5,648 nt of DNA, taken from Nostoc sp. CHAB 5715. GTDB lineage: Bacteria > Cyanobacteriota > Cyanobacteriia > Cyanobacteriales > Nostocaceae. The notes beneath the pieces are model-generated. The model was given only the letters and a program-made list of their open reading frames with translations, searched no databases and was not told where the DNA came from. Position numbers and translations under genes: made by a program. The stretch spans positions 1 to 5,648 of the forward strand of contig NZ_JAIVFR010000475.1 in assembly GCF_020829685.1 (NCBI RefSeq). The letters are read 5' to 3'. Shown here in pieces: positions 1 through 5,648 of the stretch; position 1 is the stretch's first letter, and each line of letters opens with the position of its first letter.

Positions 1-181
1 AAACTATTACTCAATCAAGGTTTGAAGCTTTATTTTCTAATAGAAATTCAAAAATGTTGCTAAAACCTGAAAATCGAAGTCTCATAAGCCTTGCAGCGAT
101 TGCTTTCTCCAAGACTGATGGAAGAGGTCTAAGTATGTTGCATACAAGCGAGAATCGCCATAAATGATATTCATCCTACAC

Positions 182-213
182 TAGTGAGAGAGAAAAATTA
201 AAATCTCTCGCTA
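182..213. repeat. Hairpin with 10-bp stem
   Basis: Positions 182-191 pair with 204-213 (TAGTGAGAGA with TCTCTCGCTA, one G-T wobble) around a 12-base A/T-rich loop. No T-run follows on either strand, so it does not look like an intrinsic terminator. The first arm can pair differently: CTAGTGA at 181-187 is a perfect inverted match to TCACTAG at 225-231, so two mutually exclusive folds are possible. No gene lies close enough to give it a role. Confidence 0.5.
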
Positions 214-241
214 TAATAGTATTTTCACTAGATAAGCTTGT

Positions 242-427
242 ATATAGCAATCCGGAATCATCTATAAGAAAATACTTAAATTATAATCGTACTTTTAAAC
301 ACTCATCAACAACTTAATTTTCCGGCTAGAATTATATATATTGCATAATCCATAGCTTCAAAGTAAGTTATTTAAAGTACATTAAATATTACCGTATTTT
401 CTCATGAATCATTTAGGATTGCTATAT
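242..427. repeat. 186-bp segment with 12-bp inverted ends
   Basis: ATATAGCAATCC at 242-253 is repeated in perfect inverted orientation as GGATTGCTATAT at 416-427. The inner flanks also share a GAATCAT/ATGATTC-like word, so the similarity goes somewhat beyond the 12 bases. The interior is AT-rich and codes for nothing recognisable. The layout resembles a small non-autonomous element or a divergent interspersed repeat. No clear target-site duplication is visible, so mobility is inference. Confidence 0.45.
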
Positions 428-458
428 GATATATAAATGCATATCTCTACCAGCACAA

Positions 459-606
459 ACTATAGGACTAATATTTGATTTCTGAAAAAGCTCGGTACAA
501 CTCGAAAAGCCTAATTCCCTATTCCCTATTCCCTATTCCCTATTCCCTACTCCCCACTCCCTTTCTTCTGTAGATAATTTCAAAAATCAAATACGATTCC
601 TATAGT
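459..606. mobile_element. MITE-like element with 29-bp terminal inverted repeats
   Basis: Positions 459-487 match the reverse complement of 578-606 at 25 of 29 bases without gaps. The shared blocks are ACTATAGGA, TATTTGATTT and TGAAA. The 148-bp unit has no coding capacity and encloses a heptamer array at 514-562. Short inverted ends, small size and no ORF fit a MITE or a cyanobacterial palindromic repeat. The TATAGGA...TCCTATA ends would suit insertion at a TA dinucleotide, as in IS630/Tc1-type elements, but no partner transposase is present, so that assignment is inference. It ends 22 bases from the stop codon of the minus-strand gene, so a transcript from that gene would run into it. Confidence 0.55.
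514..562. repeat. Tandem heptamer array (STRR-like), 7 units
   Basis: Five exact head-to-tail copies of ATTCCCT (514-548) are followed by two diverged units, ACTCCCC (549-555) and ACTCCCT (556-562). Short tandemly repeated heptanucleotides are a known feature of heterocyst-forming cyanobacteria. Such arrays vary in copy number by slippage. The array lies inside the inverted-repeat element at 459-606. It is too short and spacer-free to be a CRISPR. Confidence 0.9.
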
Positions 607-628
607 AAACTAAATATTTAGCCCCTGA

Positions 629-943
629 TTATTGCTGCATCGAAGGTGTAGGAAAAATTCTGCTGAATATAGGAATTCGTGGCTTCGGCTTAGTTGCAGT
701 TATATTGGCATTAGCACCAGAAGAGTTATTGGCTGCCTCAGAGAGGATAGGTGGTTTGCTATTAGTAGAATTAGCAAAATCACTTAATTGGATAGCCGAA
801 GGTGAATTTGAAGATATGGAAGTAATATTATCAGTACTTTTGGTGTTGTATTTTACCGGAGTTTCAGCTTGAGATGGAGTAATGATCAAAGTCGAGCTTG
901 TTCCTAATACCAGTATTAGCAGATTAAAAAAATATTGTCGCAT
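629..943 (-). CDS. Small exported Ser/Asn/Thr-rich protein, function unknown
   Basis: Predicted 104-residue protein that I do not recognise. It starts with a typical Sec signal peptide: a short basic start (MRQ), a hydrophobic core over about residues 4-21 (FFNLLILVLG...LII), and a likely signal peptidase I site after TPSQA, between A26 and E27. The mature part of about 78 residues is low in complexity, rich in Ser, Asn, Thr and Ala. Its tail is basic and proline-rich (KPKPRIPIFSRIFP), and it has no cysteine or transmembrane segment. It is probably periplasmic or secreted. The ATG at 943-941 is the only start that keeps the signal peptide whole. No good Shine-Dalgarno sequence precedes it, which is common in cyanobacteria. 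The gene stands alone with no operon partner and ends beside the inverted-repeat element at 459-606. The signal peptide is the main evidence that it is real. Confidence 0.6.
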   Translation of the reverse strand: MRQYFFNLLILVLGTSSTLIITPSQAETPVKYNTKSTDNITSISSNSPSAIQLSDFANSTNSKPPILSEAANNSSGANANITATKPKPRIPIFSRIFPTPSMQQ

Positions 944-1212
944 GGGGATTTGTCAAAAAAGCTTTAAGAAGTTGTATTTGTTCTCAGTTGGAAATAAAAC
1001 CGTGATTTTACAAGATAAATCGCAGCTTAGTACATCGATTCACTCACAAAAACTTAACCCCTTCAGTTACCTTTCTTATAAGGTAGGGGAAAGCTAAACT
1101 CTGCTCTCATTTTAAGAGAGGGGTTATTCTAGAATTACGGAATTGATCTTACAGAGAGCCTGCAAATAGATACACCTGGAATAATTGACGTTTATTCATC
1201 AATGAAGTCAGC

Positions 1213-1243
1213 ACAACTATTAATAATTTAGTTGTATTTTTTT
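1213..1243 (+). terminator. Weak terminator-like hairpin with T7 tract
   Basis: ACAACTA (1213-1219) pairs with TAGTTGT (1229-1235) around a 9-base loop, followed by A and then seven T (1237-1243). The shape is that of an intrinsic terminator on the plus strand, but the stem has only three G-C pairs and no plus-strand gene lies upstream. It may be chance in AT-rich DNA, or the end of an unrecognised small transcript. Confidence 0.3.
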
Positions 1244-1260
1244 ATTATTAAAATAGGAAT

Positions 1261-1297
1261 TTTACTGAAGTTTTTGAAAAACGCGATTTTCAGTAAA
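1261..1297. repeat. Inverted repeat, 9-bp perfect arms
   Basis: TTTACTGAA (1261-1269) is perfectly inverted as TTCAGTAAA (1289-1297). Inside it a second small hairpin is possible (GTTTT...AAAAC, 1270-1282). It lies 17 bases after the T tract of the hairpin at 1213-1243. It could be an RNA fold or a protein-binding palindrome; there is no gene context to decide. Confidence 0.45.
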
Positions 1298-1416
1298 TCA
1301 GCGAATAAATTGCATATTTAATGAACTACAACCAACAATATATAAAGTTTTAACAAAAGCTGACTTTTATGAAGTGAATTTTATAAAAGTAGGTGTATGC
1401 GTTCCAAGACGGATAC

Positions 1417-1458
1417 TTGAGGAACGTAACCCAACATTTCCGGGGCTTTGTTGGGTTA
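1417..1458. repeat. Partial copy of interspersed palindromic repeat
   Basis: TAACCCAACA (1427-1436) and TGTTGGGTTA (1449-1458) form a perfect 10-bp inverted repeat around a 12-base loop. The 20 bases at 1417-1436 match the reverse complement of 5566-5585 at 19 of 20, so this is the same family as the fuller copy at 5518-5597. The outer GTAGGTTGGGTT arm is missing here, so the copy is truncated or diverged. A further 8-bp inverted pair, GGCTTTGT (1444-1451) with ACAAAGCC (1475-1482), overlaps it. Confidence 0.75.
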
Positions 1459-1654
1459 AGCAAAGCAATTTTTCACAAAGCCAACCGTATTGATTGATAT
1501 TGAAAGAGGCAGTGGTCGCCGAGCGCAGTCGAGGTGAGGCAGGATTCAATATGTGATGCCCTATACAAATGCTTTTAACTTATTAATATCTATTAGTCTT
1601 ACTCTTGCTTATGCCAGATAGTTCCTTAATAGATTTGTGAAAATCGAAAAGCTC

Positions 1655-1691
1655 AGATTTCCGACTTTTCTAAGAAGCCGAGAATCTTTTT
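1655..1691 (+). terminator. Terminator-like imperfect hairpin with T-run
   Basis: Positions 1655-1667 (AGATTTCCGACTT) pair with 1675-1687 (AAGCCGAGAATCT) in a 13-position stem with two mismatches and one G-T wobble. The loop has 7 bases, and TTTTT then GTT follows directly. This fits a Rho-independent terminator on the plus strand. No plus-strand gene lies upstream in the window, so it may end an unannotated small RNA or be fortuitous. Confidence 0.4.
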
Positions 1692-1936
1692 GTTCAAAAT
1701 ATGTATTCAAAAGCACAAAGAAACTTAACTTAGACTATATATCTTTGGTAGTAGTGGCTTGATGCTTGTGATGGACGTTGGGGAAAAGATTATCAGTTAT
1801 TCTAAGTAATCATGGAAACAATTATTATTAGCACTAAATCATTCATTGGGAGAATGAGCAAGTGGGTTAAACAAGAATAGGAACTTAAAGTTGTGATCGA
1901 GAGTTTTCTAAATGTGCTGTTTTATCTAATTTCTCT

Positions 1937-1958
1937 GCTAGTCATAATTGTGACTGGC
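1937..1958. repeat. Short hairpin, 8-bp stem
   Basis: GCTAGTCA (1937-1944) pairs with TGACTGGC (1951-1958) with one G-T wobble and a 6-base loop. The tract after it is only TTATAAGTTT, too poor in consecutive T for a confident terminator. No role is assigned. Confidence 0.35.
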
Positions 1959-2077
1959 TTATAAGTTTAATCACAAATTAGCATCATCTGAGGTCAACGG
2001 ATTTTGGATTAGTATTTAGCTGAGTTTACAAAATATTACGACTAAAGATAGAAATAATACTTAGCAAAATGCTGTAA

Positions 2078-2095
2078 GCTTTTTTGTAAAAAAGC
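2078..2095. repeat. Near-perfect 18-base palindrome
   Basis: GCTTTTTT (2078-2085) and AAAAAAGC (2088-2095) are exact inverted copies separated by GT. Flanking ATGCT (2069-2073) and AGCAT (2093-2097) give an alternative pairing. It lies about 290 bases upstream of the PAS regulator gene. The A/T stem is weak and no function is inferred. Confidence 0.4.
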
Positions 2096-2273
2096 ATCTG
2101 AGTGCAAAAGTTATCAATGGAAACTCTTTAATTCCCTAGATTCAATCTGCTTTGATCATCTAGGTTAAATGCAATACATGTCATTTCCAAACTATATTAC
2201 CTGTAGTGCTATGAGACATAAATTGTTGAAAATCTAGAATAGACGTACTCTTATAGGTTCTATTCAATAATAA

Positions 2274-2303
2274 TTGCAGTTCAAAACTAGTTAAATTTAT
2301 AAT
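2274..2303 (+). promoter_or_regulatory. Putative sigma-70-type promoter of the PAS regulator gene
   Basis: A perfect -10 hexamer TATAAT (2298-2303) is preceded after 18 bases by TTGCAG (2274-2279), a poor -35 with only TTG conserved. Transcription would begin near 2310, giving a 5' leader of roughly 75 bases before the GTG start at 2384. A weak -35 often goes with activator dependence, but no GTA-N8-TAC NtcA box was found next to it by eye. Confidence 0.4.
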
Positions 2304-2383
2304 AGGAAATGCTGCAATTTTTCCAATAATTTACCTAGTAGATTTTTTGCTTTAACTCTGCAAGTAAGTAGCGGGAATTTAAG

Positions 2384-3553
2384 GTGAACATAGAAAAATT
2401 TATCCAACGCTCAGAAACATTGCACAATCGTTTAGCAGATTTATACCAAACTGCTAGTGTATTACCTTGGATTTCACCTGATCTGCTACCGCAAGCTTTT
2501 AAGGAACTCTATAACACCTCAAAAATAGTGCAGTTAGCAGCAGAGGAACTCCATCAGCAAAATGAGGAACTAATACAAACACGGAATTGCTTAGAAACAG
2601 AACGCCAACACTATCAAGAATTATTCGAGTTTGCGCCTGACGCTTATTTAGTGACTAATACAGAAGGAATCATCCAAGAAGCTAACTTCACCGCAGCTAA
2701 ATTGCTCAATGTTTCAAAGCAATTTTTGGTGGGCAAACCAATGATTAACTTCGTCCCTCTAGAAGAACGTCAGCACCTTCGTAGCGAACTTATCGAACTA
2801 TCTCAATCAGACAGAGTTAAAGAGTTATTGATACGCTTGCAACAACGTCATGGCGAGTTGTTTGATGCAGCTTTGACAGTGGCAGTTGCCCGGAATCCGC
2901 AGGGTAAGGCAACCTCTTTACGCTGGGTGTTACGTAATATTTCTGAACGGAAACAACTAGAATCAGCAGTTATCAAAAATGATAGCAACCTCTTGTACGA
3001 TCGCCCTGTGCAGAAATATTCTAAAGGAGAAACTATTCCCCTTAACCCATTAGTAATTTTGTATGTTTGTCAGGGTTTGGTCAAACTTAGTACCTACTGT
3101 GAAACGGGTGAAGAAGTTTTAATAGGATTGGCAACAGCAGAAATGGTTTTTGGCTCTAGTTTGACATCTCTAAACATTTACCAAGCAACAGCCCTCTCGG
3201 ATGTTGAGTTGGTGTCAATTTACGCAGCAGAGATAGCAGCTTCTCCCAACCTGAGCCATATCCTTTTACCAAAAATTAATCAGCGCTTACACCAAACAGA
3301 ATCTTTTTTGGTAATTTCTGGAAGACGACGGGTACAAGAGCGCTTACACCATTTATTACAACTTTTGAAACGGGAAGTTGGTGAAACTGTGCCGGAGGGA
3401 ACTCGCCTATGTGTTCGCTTTACTCACGAAGATATTGCTAGCGCCTGCTGCACTACCAGGGTAACAATTACACGATTGATCGGCAAATTACAAGAAGAAG
3501 GTATAATCAGTTTTGACTTAAAAAAACACATGATTTTGAGATGTTTTGATTAA
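2384..3553 (+). CDS. PAS-domain transcriptional regulator with NtcA/CRP-like C-terminus
   Basis: A 389-residue cytoplasmic one-component regulator of the CRP/FNR superfamily. Residues 1-70 are helical and probably coiled-coil (ELHQQNEELIQTR). Residues 72-193 form a PAS domain (YQELFEFAPDAYLVTNTEG to RNISERKQLE). Residues 205-300 are a CRP-type beta-roll, with GLVKLS and TGEEV as in NtcA. Residues 300-330 form the dimer helix, and 340-387 a winged HTH whose recognition helix carries TTRVTITRLIGKL. Compared with NtcA recalled from memory, about five residues are missing after VFGSS, including the phosphate-cassette Arg. R301 and E306 in RLHQTE, which match NtcA's cross-subunit 2-oxoglutarate contacts, are kept. 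The ligand may thus differ and the PAS domain may sense the signal; both points are inference. The GTG at 2384 is the first possible start, as an in-frame TAG lies at 2369-2371. GGGAA about seven bases upstream is a weak ribosome site. There is no kinase domain. Targets are unknown; it lies upstream of glpK. Confidence 0.92.
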   Translation: MNIEKFIQRSETLHNRLADLYQTASVLPWISPDLLPQAFKELYNTSKIVQLAAEELHQQNEELIQTRNCLETERQHYQELFEFAPDAYLVTNTEGIIQEANFTAAKLLNVSKQFLVGKPMINFVPLEERQHLRSELIELSQSDRVKELLIRLQQRHGELFDAALTVAVARNPQGKATSLRWVLRNISERKQLESAVIKNDSNLLYDRPVQKYSKGETIPLNPLVILYVCQGLVKLSTYCETGEEVLIGLATAEMVFGSSLTSLNIYQATALSDVELVSIYAAEIAASPNLSHILLPKINQRLHQTESFLVISGRRRVQERLHHLLQLLKREVGETVPEGTRLCVRFTHEDIASACCTTRVTITRLIGKLQEEGIISFDLKKHMILRCFD

Positions 3554-3576
3554 TTACTTTGCTGTAGATTGATGAC

Positions 3577-3617
3577 TTTGAATTTTGAATTTTGAATTCG
3601 GAGCGAAGCGACGTGAC
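3577..3617. repeat. TTTGAAT triplet array plus GGAGCGAAGCGACG motif
   Basis: Three exact tandem copies of TTTGAAT (3577-3597) run into TCGGAGCGAAGCGACGTGAC. From memory, this combination is a frequent intergenic motif in filamentous cyanobacteria. It begins 24 bases after the regulator stop codon. No coding or regulatory role is known to me. Confidence 0.7.
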
Positions 3618-3634
3618 ACTTTGTACGTTGTCAC
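3613..3634. promoter_or_regulatory. Inverted repeat, possible operator
   Basis: GTGACA (3613-3618) and TGTCAC (3629-3634) are perfect inverted arms separated by 10 bases. A 22-bp dyad suits a homodimeric HTH protein. The half-site spacing does not match the CRP consensus TGTGA-N6-TCACA or the NtcA consensus GTA-N8-TAC. The left arm is also the tail of the adjacent interspersed motif, so the symmetry may be incidental. Confidence 0.25.
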
Positions 3635-3900
3635 AGAAAGTTAATACTAAAACTAGTATGAAGTTGTGTATAATATTCCCTCGATCGCAGCATTTATATC
3701 ATGATTTTTTGTGTCGATCTACTTACACATAATTAAAATGCACAGGTCCTGCAACCTTGTGAAGGATTTGGGATTTGAGGCGGACACAGCAAAGTAAGCG
3801 CAATGCTATGCCAATAGGGAATTCAAAATGTACCCAAAATAATGTATATCTAATTTGACGTGTATTGCTAAAATCGCCTACGCAGCATGTCAAAGCAGCT

Positions 3901-5415
3901 ATGCACACACTTGGCAACACAACTCAATCATTGGGCTACATCTTAGCACTGGACTTAGGTACAACAGGCAACCGCGCCTTTGTGTTTAACGCAGACGGCA
4001 AGATTGTTGGGCAGGCATACAAAGAACTAACTCAGTATTATCCTCACCCCGGATGGTTAGAACATGACCCTCAACAAATCTGGCAGGATACATGTTGGGT
4101 GATGCAAACCGCAATTAGGAATGCCCAAATTGCTGCATCAGCGATCGCAGCCTTGGGACTAACTGTGCAGCGTGAAACCTGTTTGATTTGGGACAAAACT
4201 ACTGGTAAACCACTCCATAAAGCGATCGTCTGGCAAGATCGCCGCACTGCTCCCCTTTGCCAGCAATTACAACAGCAAGGCTACGCTCAAGAAATTTACG
4301 ATCGCACCGGATTAATCATCGATGCCTACTTTTCTGCTACTAAGTTCAGGTGGCTATTAGACAAGTTTACAGATGTTGACCTGAACAATGTCTTAGCAGG
4401 CACTATTGATACCTGGGTGCTGTGGAACCTTACAGGTGGCAAAGTTCATGCTACTGACCACAGTAACGCCAGCCGGACAATGCTGATGAATCTCAAAACC
4501 TGTGATTGGGATGAAAATTTACTTGAATTATTTCAGATTCCGGCGCATATTTTGCCCCAGATTCAGCCTAGTTTAGGAGTATTTGGAGTTACTCATGCTA
4601 CTTTGTTGGGCGCTGAAATTCCCATTACTGCCATCTTGGGGGATCAACAAGCTGCTCTATTTGGTCATGGGTGCGATCGCCCCGGTTTAATGAAATGTAC
4701 TTATGGAACTGGTAGCTTTTTGGTGGCTCATACAGGCGATAAAATTGTGCGCTCACACCATCAACTTATTTCTACGGTGGCATGGACACAAGCAAATCCG
4801 AGGGGGGCTTTAGATGTAGGCTATGGCTTAGAAGGTAGTATGTTTACTAGTGGAGCTTGTATCCAATGGTTACGCGATCGCCTGAAGCTGATTAAAACTG
4901 CTGCTGAAAGTGAAGCGATGGCAAATCAGGTAACAGATAATGGCGGAGTCTACTTTGTGCCTGCATTTAGTGGGCTAGGCGCACCCTACTGGGATATGAG
5001 CGCGAGGGGAGCCTTTTTCGGCATTACCGCCAGTGTACAACCAGAGCATCTAGTTCGCGCCGTGTTGGAAGCGATCGCTTATCAAGTTCTGGAAGTAGTG
5101 CAAGCAATTAATGCATCTAGTAGTACTCCAGTTGGGCGATTAAGCGTAGATGGTGGGGCTTGCGAGAATAATTTTCTGATGCAGTTCCAGGCTGATGTTT
5201 TAGGTATTCCAGTTGAACGAAAGGTAATGCACGATACGACTGTTCAGGGTGCAGCATTTGCAGCAGGATTAGCTGTAGGATTTTGGGAGAGCTATGAAGC
5301 ACTGGTGGAACAACGGCAAATTGAACGTGTGTTTGAGCCGGGGAGCGATACCCCATTGTCCAACTTTGCTACTTGGCAAAAGGCAGTGAAACGCACTCTC
5401 GCTTGGGAGGAGTAG
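3901..5415 (+). CDS. glpK: Glycerol kinase
   Basis: Cytoplasmic FGGY-family kinase, EC 2.7.1.30: ATP + glycerol gives ADP + sn-glycerol 3-phosphate. From ATG 3901 it has 504 residues, against about 500 for the family. Visible motifs are the phosphate loop DLGTTGNRA (18-26), QRETCLIWD with substrate-binding R91/E92, AIVWQDRRT, FGGY signature 1 (YFSATKFRWLLDK, 143-155), the catalytic base D248 in GDQQAALFG, TYGTGSFL, VPAFSGLGAPYWD, FGGY signature 2 (from 369), and VDGGA (416-420) in the ATP domain. Similarity to E. coli GlpK runs to the last residues (AVKRTLAWEE). Two E. coli control sites are not conserved: the fructose-1,6-bisphosphate loop GGKGGTR reads ATLLGAE, and the IIA-Glc zinc-ligand region (PGIETTE) reads PGSDTPL. 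A TTG at 3865 would add 12 residues, but ATG 3901 fits family length; neither has a clear Shine-Dalgarno. No glpD or glpF lies nearby. Confidence 0.97.
   Translation: MHTLGNTTQSLGYILALDLGTTGNRAFVFNADGKIVGQAYKELTQYYPHPGWLEHDPQQIWQDTCWVMQTAIRNAQIAASAIAALGLTVQRETCLIWDKTTGKPLHKAIVWQDRRTAPLCQQLQQQGYAQEIYDRTGLIIDAYFSATKFRWLLDKFTDVDLNNVLAGTIDTWVLWNLTGGKVHATDHSNASRTMLMNLKTCDWDENLLELFQIPAHILPQIQPSLGVFGVTHATLLGAEIPITAILGDQQAALFGHGCDRPGLMKCTYGTGSFLVAHTGDKIVRSHHQLISTVAWTQANPRGALDVGYGLEGSMFTSGACIQWLRDRLKLIKTAAESEAMANQVTDNGGVYFVPAFSGLGAPYWDMSARGAFFGITASVQPEHLVRAVLEAIAYQVLEVVQAINASSSTPVGRLSVDGGACENNFLMQFQADVLGIPVERKVMHDTTVQGAAFAAGLAVGFWESYEALVEQRQIERVFEPGSDTPLSNFATWQKAVKRTLAWEE
4141..5078. repeat. Four HIP1 octamers within glpK
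   Basis: Exact GCGATCGC palindromes occur at 4141-4148, 4673-4680, 4874-4881 and 5071-5078. HIP1 is over-represented in many cyanobacterial genomes and supports the host assignment. All four exact copies in the window lie inside glpK. Near-copies with one change occur at 2999 and 3683 and elsewhere in glpK. In glpK they are read as ordinary codons (for example Ala-Ile-Ala at 4141). Confidence 0.95.
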
Positions 5416-5432
5416 CCCTCATTCGGATAAGC

Positions 5433-5493
5433 TCTTGAGGCAGGGGAAGAAAAAGAGTTATTGGGCAATAATTCTTGCTCTCCCTGCTCAAGA
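5433..5493 (+). terminator. Long hairpin downstream of glpK, possible terminator
   Basis: It begins 18 bases after the glpK stop. TCTTGAG (5433-5439) pairs with CTCAAGA (5487-5493), then after a one-base bulge CAGGGG (5441-5446) pairs with TCCCTG (5481-5486). An apical TTATTG/CAATAA stem (5458-5471) sits inside. The fold is stable and well placed for 3'-end formation or protection, but no T-run follows, so classic intrinsic termination is not certain. Confidence 0.5.
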
Positions 5494-5517
5494 ACTACTC
5501 CCCTCAATACTGTAGAT

Positions 5518-5597
5518 TTGTAGGTTGGGTTGAACTTTAGTGTTACCCAACAAAGAGAAAGAAAATGTTGGGTTTCGTTCCTCAACCCAACCTACAA
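5518..5597. repeat. Interspersed palindromic repeat, full copy
   Basis: Perfect 16-bp inverted ends (TTGTAGGTTGGGTTGA at 5518-5533, and its complement at 5582-5597) enclose a second inverted pair, ACCCAACA (5545-5552) with TGTTGGGT (5566-5573). The 80-base unit folds into one interrupted hairpin. From memory it belongs to a GTAGGTTGGGTT...AACCCAACCTAC family widespread in cyanobacterial intergenic DNA. A shortened copy lies at 1417-1458. No ORF or transposase is associated. Confidence 0.8.
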
Positions 5598-5602
5598 TAT
5601 CA

Positions 5603-5632
5603 GGCGATGGCGTAGCCCAGAGCAGGCATCGC
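5603..5632. repeat. GGCGATGGCGTAGCC...GGCATCGC interspersed repeat
   Basis: GCGATG (5604-5609) and CATCGC (5627-5632) form inverted ends of a 30-base GC-rich unit right after the palindromic repeat. It resembles a common cyanobacterial intergenic repeat known to me from memory. No gene follows before the window ends at 5648. Confidence 0.6.
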
Positions 5633-5648
5633 ACTTTTGATCTCAATG

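Larger units (their letters stand above)
1..458. other. AT-rich region without a supported gene
   Basis: No convincing gene is seen here. A stop-free stretch in frame 3 runs from the left edge to a TGA at 165-167 (54 codons, internal ATG at 54). It could be the tail of a gene entering from the left, but it has no recognisable motif and is short enough to be chance. The region also holds a hairpin at 182-213 and a segment bounded by 12-bp inverted repeats at 242-427. No RNA gene is recognised. Confidence 0.6.
944..2383. other. Long AT-rich region without a supported gene
   Basis: About 1.4 kb lies between the divergent starts of the exported-protein gene and the PAS regulator gene. Open frames here are short, lack recognisable motifs and are rejected. 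The region contains an imperfect fold at 1058-1089 (TACCTT/AAGGTA plus CCCC/GGGG), two hairpins at 1213-1297, a partial interspersed repeat at 1417-1458, and a GC-richer patch near 1509-1540 resembling common cyanobacterial repeat sequence. It also holds a terminator-like structure at 1655-1691, further hairpins at 1937-1958 and 2078-2095, and a promoter-like site at 2274-2303. It could hold long 5' leaders or small RNAs, but none is identified. Confidence 0.6.
3554..3900. other. Spacer between regulator and glpK
   Basis: This 347-bp spacer holds no gene. It starts with a tandem TTTGAAT array and the GGAGCGAAGCGACG motif (3577-3617), followed by an inverted repeat at 3613-3634. A TATAAT hexamer at 3669-3674 lacks a matching -35, and TTGACG at 3855-3860 lacks a matching -10, so the glpK promoter cannot be placed with confidence. 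No terminator is evident after the regulator, so read-through into glpK is possible. Confidence 0.6.

Overview
The window looks like a piece of a filamentous, probably heterocyst-forming cyanobacterial chromosome (Nostoc/Calothrix type). Four things point there: four exact HIP1 octamers (GCGATCGC), a tandem heptamer array of the STRR kind, several interspersed palindromic repeats that I recognise from memory as common in such genomes, and a regulator whose C-terminal half resembles the cyanobacterial nitrogen regulator NtcA. The species cannot be fixed from the sequence. Three protein-coding genes are supported. I see no tRNA, rRNA, CRISPR array or complete insertion sequence.

Layout. Positions 1-628 hold no convincing gene but are rich in inverted repeats: a 10-bp hairpin at 182-213, a 186-bp segment with perfect 12-bp inverted ends (242-427), and a 148-bp MITE-like element with 29-bp imperfect inverted ends (459-606) enclosing seven heptamer units. 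A small minus-strand gene (629-943) encodes an exported Ser/Asn/Thr-rich protein of unknown function. Positions 944-2383 are about 1.4 kb of AT-rich DNA without a credible gene. This stretch contains hairpins, two terminator-like structures, part of an interspersed repeat, and a promoter-like site just before the next gene.

Positions 2384-3553 (plus strand, GTG start) encode a 389-residue one-component regulator: a helical N-terminus, a PAS sensor domain, an NtcA/CRP-like beta-roll with a shortened effector pocket, and a winged HTH with an NtcA-like recognition helix. A 347-bp spacer follows, with a small tandem repeat and an inverted repeat. Then comes glycerol kinase glpK (3901-5415), recognisable over its whole length. 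Downstream lie a long hairpin and two interspersed palindromic repeats that run to the end of the window.

How the genes relate. The regulator and glpK lie on the same strand and could be functionally linked, but the gap between them is long and repeat-bearing, so co-transcription is not evident and any regulatory link is inference. GlpK makes sn-glycerol 3-phosphate, which can feed lipid synthesis or central metabolism. I found no evidence for a wholly new biological system. The most interesting items are the PAS/NtcA-like fusion with an altered effector site and the inverted-repeat element carrying the heptamer array.
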